Shown here: in pieces, positions 23,200 to 32,955 of the stretch
Layout of the letters: each line of letters opens with the position of its first letter
How positions within the stretch are numbered: the first letter of the stretch is position 1
Assembly: GCA_963576785.1 (NCBI GenBank)
Contig: OY756142.1
Location: forward strand, 3,472,001-3,536,000
Length of the DNA: 64,000 nucleotides
Direction of reading: 5' to 3'
DNA from: Chlorophyllum brunneum
Lineage: Eukaryota > Basidiomycota > Agaricomycetes > Agaricales > Agaricaceae
Notes under the pieces: generated by a model
Databases searched by the model: none
Told to the model about the DNA's origin: nothing
What the model saw: only the letters and a program-made list of their open reading frames with translations
Made by a program: the position numbers and the translations under genes

Positions 23200-24716
23200 A
23201 TGAATAACAACCTCGAACATGGATCCCAAGGTAGTCTGACGGACCCGTATATTAGCTCCCTGAATTCTGCCAACCCAATGCCTGTGAAAATGGGCCAGAG
23301 CATAGTCCAGTCCCACCATCAAAGCGACCAGGTCAGTGCGATGATTTCGCAGTTTGGCGCCACACCGCTCACTGCAGACTTGCAGGACATGCATCGGCAG
23401 GAGGAAGAGTACAAAAAGTCTGTTACGGTTATATTTTGGTACCAGGTATTATGATTCTTCGACTCAAAAGTCCCCTCGCTGATGAATTAATTCCCCCAAA
23501 GGCGAATGCGCCTCCGATCAGACTCCACCAGATGGTCCCTACTTTTCCCTACTTCCAACTCTCCAAATTGAATACTATCGTGGCCGAGCTGGGCTTGTCC
23601 GCCAACACTTATCTGGATACCTACAACCCAGAAACAGGTCATTGGGACCAACACCCCATTTCGGCGGTGCGCAAGATAGAATCCCAGCAGCGATTGCTAT
23701 ATCGCTTGCGAAAAAGTCTCTTGGAGGGGCTTAAAGACGACGAATGCTTTGGCATTGAAGAAGAACTTAAGATCCAGCACCGATCCAACAAGTCCTTTCT
23801 GGCCCAATCAGCCAGCCCCGTACCAACCACAAAGCACAGAGGGGATTCATCAACGCACAGATGTGTCTGCAAACGTTCATCAATCGACGACACAGACCCG
23901 TCCAGCCATGTATCCCACAAGATCCACATACCCAACGACTACTACCTCAACCAGCAGCCGATCCTACACCGTACCAATGGCGATGGCCAAGAACACCTCT
24001 CCGCCGATACTGGAGCATCCGCACCAACAACTTCCGTCCCCACCTCAGGTGACGCCCACGCCCCACCAACCCAATCCTTACCCACCCCACCATCCTCATC
24101 ATCATCCAATGTATCATCAGATGATTTCTCATACCCAGGCACATCAATATACGATAACACCACAACTCCAAACCCTTCAGCAACAAACCTTTCCAGTCCA
24201 ACAAACCTCGCTATACCAATATCCCCCTACCCACCACACCCACCACTCAAACGATGGCCAAACGACTACACAGTCAGAGAGATCTCCTCAGGATTCAACA
24301 CAATGGACTCACTCGTGGCTCAATCATCCAACGGATCAACGATGACCCATAAAGCTGCTTTTGAACGCGTGTTTGGGAGTCGGTATGTTAAGAGTACGGT
24401 GTGTAGGCATCGTGGAGTGTGGAAGAAGGCCCATCCGAATTTGAAGGCTCAGTATGAAGCTATGGGTCATGATGAGAGAGCGTATTGGGGAGAGTTTGTT
24501 AGGCATGTTGAAGGGAGGCCTTCTTCGTTGAGGGTGACTGGTAATTCGACTTTGAATCCTGCGCCGAATGCGAATTTGGTACAAAGGCAAGGTGTTACGG
24601 AGGAGGATGAGGATGGAGGTCATGTTGATGAATCGCAAGTGATGAAGAACTTGCAAAACAGCCAAGGCGAGTCTTGTATCTATGTTTCTCAGCGCTTCTC
24701 ACTGCGTTTACAGTAG
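23200..24716 (+). CDS. Conserved-looking protein of unknown function with Pro/Ser-rich centre
   Basis: The main open frame runs from about 23,436 to 24,716. An upstream in-frame ATG at 23,200 (MNNNLEHGSQGS) opens a Gln-rich piece ending near 23,420 that probably forms the first exon, but I could not fix the junction, so the 5' structure is uncertain. The protein has an N-terminal block with TFPYFQLSKLNTIVAELGL and YNPETGHWDQH (about 23,550-23,670). A long low-complexity Pro/Ser/Thr-rich centre follows (about 23,830-24,230). The C-terminal block has KRWPNDYTVREISSGFNTMD, AAFERVFGSRYVKSTVCRH, VWKKA and ERAYWGEFVRHVEGR (about 24,255-24,520), then an acidic tail. The two well-ordered blocks flanking a disordered centre suggest a nuclear regulator, and the C-terminal block has the feel of a DNA-binding or HMG-like helical domain. 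I cannot name the family. Confidence 0.6.
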
Positions 24717-25130
24717 GCTCAACCATCCCGAGTTAGTGTTATCCTATTTCATTTTTGAGCTCGTCCCTGACCTATCTATTCAGACATTGACGCCTACGAT
24801 TCCCCTCTGGCGTCCCTTGCAACTGCCACCCACTCGTGAATGCTTGGACATTCGCACCTTCCAAAGCTTCTGTACAACATCTTATGATGGACAACTTGTT
24901 CTACTTCGCTATGCACTCCTTCATTGCGTTCGATAAATTTGTTGTATAACATTGTAGCCCATATTCCATTCGCATTGTCAGCATCGTACAAGTTCGTAGT
25001 TCGGTCAATTGTAGTGGGTCAAAAAAGATAAATCGGGAAAGGACGTGATCATGGTAATCGTACACACATATTCTCTACACTTCCCCTTACCCCTCCCCAG
25101 GTCGGTCCTTACTTCACGCCGGATCGACAA

Positions 25131-27439
25131 TCATTCAGCTTCTACGCGCCAAACCTTTAGAGGAACTTGACCCCCTTGGCAGCCTCTCACTTTTGGTCTA
25201 GGCAGAATCGACGGATGCTTCTCGATTCGGGTAAACGGTCCGTCCGGAAGTTCGAACCTATAGTGACGAATCATCATAACGAGTATAATCTAAAATATTT
25301 TAAAGTTGAGATAAGTACTAAACTCGCATTTTGCAATTTAAGAAAAAAAAAAAAACTTGCTTTGAATTCAACTAGAGCGAATGTTTTGCCTAGGCAGATT
25401 CTAGGTCCGTCGGAGAATGTGAGTATATGTCGATATCCTTGGATTTCTTGTGCTTTTTCGAAACGTGAATCTAACCATCTTTCGGGTATGAAGTTTCGTG
25501 AGTCTGGACCCCAGAGTTTTGTAGAGGTGTTGAGGTATGAGATGGGTGATGTTATTATTGTGCCTTTGGGTATGATGAGTTTGTGTGTTTGGGCGTTGGG
25601 TGTGGTTGGGGTTATGGGAGAGGTGAAGGGAATGATATCATCTTCTGTTGCCTGTGGTTTTATTTCGGTTTAGCGTTGGTGGTGTTGCATGTTCCATTTG
25701 TGGAGGAAATGGTTTTGCGTACTATGCGAGTGGTTTCGCCAACTGGGGGATGGAGGCGAAGTATTTCATGTACGACGGCGTCAAGGTAAGGAAGCCCGGA
25801 TGTAATCTGCTCCCATGATGGGTCCGCACCTCCCAAACTTGCAATTTCGCTTCTTAGTCTATCTTGTTTGTCAAGCCTTCTTGATAGCTCTATAAGAGCC
25901 CACTGTGGGGTGAACCGGTGAATATGATGTCCGTTGGAGATTTATGAACGCTTACAGTTAGGCTAACTATAAGGCATGATCATGTTAGCATGCGACGATT
26001 AAACTATTTGAGGTGAGGTATACTTGAAGTCGTTTCATAGCCTTGACCTCAATAATTAGTGCCTGTTCCAGACTAATTCCAAGTCAGACGCACCAGCCAA
26101 CAAGAGAGTATTCTTGGATCACTTGCGTTGAGCTTTCCTGTACAAGGAGTATCCGGACCCGCTTACCATCTGAGCTAGAACTTCTTCCGATGTCATCTGA
26201 AGCTGTGTCCCTGCATTCTCGGACTTGACTAACATAGGGGTACTAAGCCGTGGAAGGCGAAAAAAAAAAAAACCCGGTGAGAAGCAAACGCACCGAGTAT
26301 TCCGATAATGGATTTATCCGCTGTAAAGCTGTCTTCCTTTCCACCCTTGACTTGACGGCTCCGTTCTAGAAGTTCGTCTGCGATTTTTCCCATTGTTTCT
26401 CTTAATCGTCGGAGCATACGATTACTCCGTGTTGGAAGATTTTGCAAAGTCGGAAATACGGGCCCTAAGAAAAAGATGATTCGGGAGAGAAAATCGGTGT
26501 TGGCGTCGTCGAATGAGTCGAATACGTCCACTACTGGTGAGTTTTTGCCTTCTAGAGCTTCGAAGTCGTGACCGAACCCCGCAATACCAATGGAGTCCAG
26601 CCTAAGAGAGCTCCATTGAGAACAAAAAAGTAAACCCTGTGTGGGTGTACTAGGTGTGACTTACGAGACGTGGTTCATCCTTTCGTAAACGTCAGGACGG
26701 GAAAAGATACTGGCTGAATTGACATTTCGGTGCATACCATTTCTGAATATCGATGACAGCGAACTCGGCCCTCGTATTGTCAAGGATAGCATCCCATGAT
26801 GTCTTCATCTGATGATCGACACGTCAATTATAGGCACATAAAAGGCGCGCATTAGATCCCTTACTTTATAGGCAGAATCGTGGAAGACAGTAGACAGTCG
26901 TCGTATTGCGGCATTACTAAACGCTGGTGTAATAGTCTTGCGCTGTCTGTAATATAATTTGAGGAGGCCTACAGCAGCAAGTCACTTTACTCGCACCTCT
27001 TATGACTATCACCCTCGGCCCAGAGTAGCCCTCGGCCAAACTGTGCTTCGATCAGTTCTGACAACGCTACTATGTCTTCTAGACACACCAAATTCTCAAT
27101 GAAAACGCGCGCCAACTTCGTTTGTACATAGCCGTATGTTTCTCGTGAGTAAAAGTGTGCATTAGCTTTCGGATCACAGATCACGACGCGTTTAGATCCA
27201 AAAGGTCCAGGGACTAAGTACGCGGGACCATACTCCTCCACCCATTTCTCATAAATGAGTCCGGGGTCGTCCTGTTCTTGGATATACCGATAATATCCGA
27301 AGATGAAGCTTCTGTTCCTCGGACCTCTCAACGGTGTTGTCTTCGGCTTTCTGAGATGACGTATTACCTTGGTTATTAGCCAGGACAGAATAGCAATGAT
27401 GAGCGCATGAACGGGTCCAAGCGCCCGTTCGGGTGCCAT
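25131..27439 (-). CDS. Cytochrome P450 monooxygenase, intron-rich
   Basis: ATG at complement 27,437-27,439. The N-terminus has a membrane anchor (LIIAILSWLITKVIRHLR), then WVEEYGPAYLVPGPFGSKRV and FGRGLLWAEGDSHKR (C-helix, 26,990). Next are ITPAFSNAAIRRLS (26.9 kb), GIAGFGHDFEAL and the 26,270-26,560 exon. The oxygen-binding I-helix AGYETTS lies at about 26,024-26,100. The K-helix E-x-x-R (VVHEILRLHPP) is at 25.75 kb, the PERW motif (FIPERWLD) at about 25,480, and the heme-binding FSDGPRICLGKTFA at about 25,390-25,420. The C-terminus FELPDGPFTRIEKHPSILPRP leads to a TGA at 25,131-25,133. Two successive tiny exons of 18 and 11 nt encode ETTS and ISLT. The last junction, near 25,260-25,330, lacks a good donor, so the 3' end may be mis-spliced or decayed. 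ER-bound oxidase needing a P450 reductase; substrate unknown. The neighbouring SDR is on the same strand. Confidence 0.85.
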
Positions 27440-27696
27440 GAGGGAAACAAGGATGTAGGTAAAACACTAGAGGTACATAGAGGTACAGTATATATGGAAT
27501 ACCTCCAGGCCCTTTCTCCGTTTGTGTCGTGCTGCAGCTACAGCAGAGACAGACTCTTATGGTTATGTCATCCTTACCTAGCGTCAGAGTGTGGTTGCTC
27601 GACGTTGGAGGCCAGATATGTTACGGCTCTAGACTTCTTCAGGCACTGTACCTATTAAATGGCACGTGAATGATTACATACAAGACGTCAGTAAAG

Positions 27697-28869
27697 TTAC
27701 ATAATCGATGGCACCAAACTCAGAAATCTGTACTGTGTGTTACGTCCTTCCCATTCCTCGAGGTTCTGCAAAGTCTTCTGTGTTTTTTCTTGGATCGTTC
27801 TATAGCAATCACTCCCCAACGTAAGAGCCGTTGGGAAAGGTTTGCCCTTTGCAGCACCTTCGCCGTGTACAAGGTCAACAATAATTTCGACTGCCTTTTC
27901 AGGGTTCCCTGGTTGTTTTCCGTTATATGCTAGGTCACCAGTGTTGGAATTGTAATGCGTAATAAAGACTCGGGAAGTATACCTTGTAAAGCCGCATCGG
28001 CTGTCTCTGACATTACTCGGTAGCCCTCGATGCGAGGAACCCAGGGCGCCCGGTTGCTGGAAGTAAGGAATGAGGTGCGGAAGTATCCAAAATCAATGCA
28101 GATGCTGCGTAATCCCAGCGGAGAAATTTCTTCATGTAGCGTGGAGGATATACCTGAGTAAGGGGAGAAAAGCATAATGATAATCGGAGTGATGATACCG
28201 TCAAAGAGTAGCATACCACGGACTGCAAATTTTGTCGTGGCGTAGATGCCTGCGTTTGGGACAGATCTCCATCCTCCAACTGAGCCCACGAATATTACTG
28301 TGCCAGTCTGCCGCTCGCGCATATACGGAAGGAAGGCCTTCGTGACATTGAGAGCCCCAAACACATTTGTATTAAATTGTTCAAGCGTTTCCTCAGGCCT
28401 GAGAAATCATTAATCAGGAGCCATTCAATTAAACTACATTGATGGGAGGGTCGCGATATCTTACGTATTTTCTTCAATTGCACCAACAAGAATATACCCT
28501 GTGTGGGCAGTGACGGTAAGAGTGGGTATACGTCGGCCGGTAAAACGTACTAGCGTTATTAACAACTACATCAATCTTTCCATAGACATCAGTAGCCTTG
28601 GCAGCAACTGCTTTGAGGTTATCGATAGGAGCAGTCACATCCAGTTCCAGGGTTTCAGCCCCACGACTTTTGAGGTCATTAAGTTAGGACAAAGAGCGTG
28701 CACGGGCCGTTGCTATAAGTTTGTCGCCACGGTTTAGAGCCGCGATAGCCAGATAGCGTCCTAGACCTGACCTGAAAGAAACGTGAGCAACCCTTGCCAA
28801 GAGAATGTGTGTGACGACATACGAAGTACCGGTAATCAGCCAGACAAGTGCAGTAGATGTGCTGGTCAT
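27697..28869 (-). pseudogene. Short-chain dehydrogenase/reductase with an in-frame stop codon
   Basis: ATG at complement 28,867-28,869. The cofactor motif is split by an intron, WLITGTS...GLGRYLAIAALNRGD, giving TGTSxGLG. The chain then reads ATARARSLS, stop (TAA, 28,684-28,686), LNDLKSRGAETLELDVTAP in the same frame, so one sense codon has become a stop in the second beta-alpha unit. Downstream, the NNAG motif reads NNAR at the exon end near 28,551. Intact parts include VGSVGGW, the catalytic YATTK (Y-x-x-x-K, about 28,230), DFGYFRT, and AYNGKQPGNPEKAVEIIVDL with the C-terminal FPTALTLGSDCY (27,750-27,915). The stop at 27,697 fits the family length. The classical SDR fold is otherwise complete, so loss is recent. 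It may still be rescued by a start further in, but then without the NAD(P)-binding motif. Same strand as the P450, about 260 bp upstream of its start. Confidence 0.8.
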
Positions 28870-31746
28870 CTTCAATCTCACAGGCTGGCCGAGTGTCAAC
28901 GAGCTTACAATTCCCCCGTTCTTTATACGCTCCTTTTTTTCATAACTCAATCGCCAAGAGAGATAGAAGCCTCAGTCAAGAAGATCGGACTCTATACTTT
29001 CGTAGTTGTCATGTGGCTGATCGACAAACTTATCTATAACGAATGGCGTCATGAGGTTAAACCAACCAACCTGAAAAACGAAGTTGCCAAGAACACCACG
29101 TTGACTCCATTGAGCTCGCTGCTGCACATGGGGCGGTTGATAGATGGGTCCAAGTAGTACAATGATACCACGGGATCGCTTCGGTCTGTGTTGAAAATCT
29201 CCCGAGATCAATGAACTATTTAATCTTGTAGGGCGACCGCATTACTCAAATCCGTCATGTATCATCCGCCGTGACAACACCTCGGCGACTGCCAAGAGCC
29301 AAGCCTCTGCAATAACTTTCATGCTCCTTGCGAATCATAAGGAGTTACATATGGAAGTCCCAGGAGACATGGCTTCAGAGCCTATTACTCCTATTCATCA
29401 GAGGACCGTTGTCATAATCCGGCCGAGAGGGTAGGAAGTAGAAACGCACCCTCAAACTTCCATTATAATTCCAGCGTTTTCTGTGGTCTTTGATCATTAC
29501 TATGCTACCGGACCACACGGATCGTATCGTCCGCACGACAAAGCGTACTTCACCTGACCATGAGGAAACGGATCTTCTGACATTTGATAACATCCTCGAA
29601 ACTCGGGTTCTAACTGAGCAACATAATACTACATCATACCCAAAACCGCAGAATGTTGAGTTCTCTGAAGTCGGTGAGGGGTAGCTCGAAGCGGAATCCC
29701 CGTTCTCTCACCGATACTAATGTACTACTAAATCCGCTCCATATCCTACTCGGATGGTAAGTTGACTAAACCTCATCGGGAAGACATGTCTTGCAGGAGA
29801 ACGGTTAAGATGTTTCCCCCTCTAAGCTTAAACGGTGCTCTCACTGGATTGAGGGCCGGTTGGCTGATCGCTCCCGGATCCGTGCTTCCGGGACGAGTGA
29901 ATAATCCACGCGGCGCTTTGTCTTAACACCGGTAAATATACCTCCGGGATTCCAACTGGACCTGAATCAGGATATCGTGAACGACTCTTGGCACACCAAG
30001 CGGCCAGAAATTTTTTAAACTAGGAGCACCATACGGTCTCCATTGACAGATGTCAATGCAATGGAACCTTTACGTTAGCATATTGCTATTAACGCTCAGG
30101 GATAATTCGGCGTAGAGCCAGTGGATTACGGATCTTCCTTTGGCGATCTCAAGAATGAAATCGCCGACGCATCAGCCGTTCCTGACGCCCTCGCTGCCAC
30201 AGTCACTCCGAATAGGTACTTGAGAATATGATGCTTCGCTCGAGCTAGGTCTGTGACTGTTGGTTAACACACTAGTGGCAGCAGTTGGTCTGGTTGGATT
30301 ATCCCTAGGCCTCATTAATGAGCGCTGATTTCCACACTGCATTTTGATCATCGTTGGCCGGATTTCTCATGCTGACAGACCGGATCGTCCTAGGAGGAGT
30401 TCCAAAGATCCAGTGGTGTCCTGCTGATCGTGTTTACGAAGGCTTCACCATCGTAAGCCGACGGTTAATTGTCAGCATCCACTGCGCTTACGAGTTTTCA
30501 TTAGCATCAGCTCCGTTGTTTATCACTTCTGGCGCTGAATGCCGTACAATGGGCACATAACTCCAAGGAAAGAAACCAAAATGAAAAGCGATGCAGTGGC
30601 ACTACCTGGAATCAAAACAGATGTCAAATTTTATCGTAGTGTTGTGGTCATCCTAGGCCGTGGTATGTACTGCTTTCAGAGGTAGATTCCTGGAGCTATT
30701 AAGCCCCTGATGCCTCCAGAGCATGATGGTCACTTGGTGGAAGTCCTGAGCGTCACGAGAGTATCACGACATATCATCTTGTGCTGCCGTAATGGTTTGG
30801 AACTGTGTCTGGTCAGAATACTTGGTCCGCCAAGCTCGGCACGGCTCTGGCAGGTAAAGCGTATGAGGGAAAACAGTCATCCAAGATCACGAAAGTGCAT
30901 GAAAATTCCACTAGGGAATACGTGAATAAGCATAGTCGTTGCCAAGTTCCAGGGCGCGGGTTCAGGAACCAACTGAGTAACTCCAAGTCACCATATCGAT
31001 CACATACCCTTATACCATCAGGGCTTCTCACTATCTGTTCAGAACACCAGTTTGACTGACATAGAAAGGACTTTAGGACCATGAGACAGATATCACGAAA
31101 CAAGGTTTGAGCTTGAATCGAAAGCCGAAAGAAAGCATCGTTACCGCATTGGATGCTGCGCACCAACGTCCTATACTTGGTGGACCTTCCGCATCCGTAT
31201 GTACACGAGGTCCAGCCTCCCCGAGTCTGTCGGTGCGATAGAAGAAGATACCAGCTGGGTAGACCTCAGGAAGATGGATCCCGAGACCTGAGGCATATAA
31301 TGAATGAGTCGAGTGGGAGGAAAGCCTGGATACGGGGCCTCGTCGGTGTATTCGAATACCCATTGCTATTCATACTGCAATAAGGACTCATGAATCAGCG
31401 TGGGCGAGACTGGCGCAAAAGAAGGCGTCACACCTTGTTCTATCACAGGTGTGACCTCCAGTTGATTCGGCATCCGTAACTGCATCCAGCGAATTCTCAA
31501 TAAGCGGTCCCATACACCAGGTGGTATTGAGATTTACCAAGCATACAGCTTTTGGCCTTGCGTTGATGACGATAAGCTCATTCCCCCAATTTAGCTCTGA
31601 CCATTCATGACCTAGGTAAAAATAGTCCGATACGTGATGTATGATGGCTCCAGTCTGACGCAATCCACTATTCTGTTGATCGTATTTTACTTATCTCATC
31701 AACACTTCAAGGCTTCAGCAATCGCGGCAAATATCGTCAGGGATAT
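28870..31746. other. Gene-poor stretch with relic-like open frames
   Basis: About 2.9 kb without a gene I can support. Short readable pieces exist on the plus strand, for example HESITTYHLVLP interrupted by a stop then WFGTVSGQNTWSAKLG (about 30,755-30,855), and PKESIVTALDAAHQRPILGG (about 31,120-31,185). They are broken by stops and join into no recognisable family. They may be remains of a decayed gene, perhaps a former partner of the P450/SDR pair. Confidence 0.4.
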
Positions 31747-32955
31747 ATGCAAAAAATGTCAAGCCCTCGGACACGACCGCTTATTCGAGCATTCTTGATT
31801 GACGTTTCCGGAAACCTACACGTTGGGACCAGACCGACTCCAAATGCAGTCGAAGCATTTCATCGCTTACGTGCATCTGGTATTCCCTTCCGCCTTTGCA
31901 GTAATACGAGCAAAGAATCGACGTCGTCGCTTGTTCGTCGATTGAACAAGATCGGCTTCGACGTGGAAACACCCCCGGGTCTAGCAGCCTCTGGATCCAC
32001 ACCTGACTCGGCTACTGGTGCACGGGACCATCCTAGCCTGGGATATCAGCGTCAGGCGCGCAAAGAGGTGTGGACTAGTATCGGTGCAGTTGCTCAATAT
32101 ATCCAGAGCCAAGGCTTTAAACGGTGAGTCCTCTCACACTCTCGCCGTCCCCCAACGAAATCTTTGTTTTGGACCAACAGAAATGATGAAGACTGACCCT
32201 TGATTGTTTCAAGGCCATATCTCATTCTCACACCATCTGCCAAGGAAGAGGTCACGTCTGTTTTGAGCGGCGGCCTAGTTGATGAATACAGTGACTCACC
32301 CTATGATTCAGTTGTAGTAGGACTTGCACCTGAACTGTTGGATTACTTCAACATCAACACCGCCTTTCGCATCCTGAAAGGGGAACAGACCAGCGTATCA
32401 CGAATAGATCGACCTCAGAAGAATGCTTCTCGGGGATCTCCGTCCAATCCACTATTAGTTGCGACGCACAAGGCCAAGTATATTCAAACCGAGGATCCTG
32501 TAGGCCTGTCCCTGGGCCCCGGTCCATTTGTGACTGCTCTGGAGACGGCTGCAGATGTTCAAGCTCAGGTTATTGGGAAGCCAACAAGACTATTTTTTGA
32601 AACTGTCATAGAGAACTTTTATACATCGGGCGAGCTAGAGCAAGCTGAGAATCACGGAAAGATCGCTGTTATTGGAGATGATGTGGAGACAGATCTGGGT
32701 GATGGAGCTATTGAAATGGGATTGTGGAGAATACTCGGTAGGCAACCCACATTTGTCCGCTCTCAAGTTCCTGTTTTCAGTGTTATATCACAAGGACCAC
32801 GCTGATGTTTTGTTGTCACAGTTAAAACCGGGAAATATCGTAGCGGTGATGAGGACCGAACTGGGATAATAGCGCCCGATGAAGTCTTTGATTCGTTCTC
32901 TGCGTGTGTGGAAAGAATCTTAACCGAACAGGTCAGTTGGGGCCGAGAGGTGTGA
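31747..32955 (+). CDS. HAD-superfamily phosphatase, HDHD2/LHPP type
   Basis: Model: join(31747..32123, 32214..32737, 32822..32955), 345 codons including stop, all junctions GT-AG and in frame. A second Met at 31,756 is an equally good start (341 aa). Exon 1 carries the first HAD motif as LIDVSGNLHVG (D19-V-S), then FRLCSNTSKES (motif II region). Exon 2 holds VVGLAPELLDYFNINTAFRIL, ATHKAKY, SLGPGPFVTALE, the motif III lysine region VIGKPTRLFFE, and motif IV as VIGDDVETDLGDGAIEMGL. Exon 3 gives VKTGKYRSGDEDRTG. The whole order matches haloacid dehalogenase-like hydrolase domain-containing 2, where the second Asp of DxD is likewise Ser (DLSGT). Members of this subfamily IIA are cytosolic Mg-dependent phosphatases with small phosphoesters, phosphohistidine or pyrophosphate as candidate substrates. 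The true substrate is unknown. Gene appears intact and solitary. Confidence 0.88.

Noticed and set aside
23749..24345. 198-codon plus-strand open frame rich in Pro, His and Thr
   Set aside because: It is a shifted-frame shadow of the Pro/Ser-rich centre of the 23.4-24.7 kb gene.
25167..25673. 168-codon plus-strand open frame
   Set aside because: It is antisense to the P450 C-terminal exons, which carry the heme motif and PERW on the other strand.
25131..28869. A full secondary-metabolite cluster around the P450 and SDR
   Set aside because: No polyketide synthase, peptide synthetase, terpene cyclase or prenyltransferase could be recognised nearby, and the SDR is interrupted.
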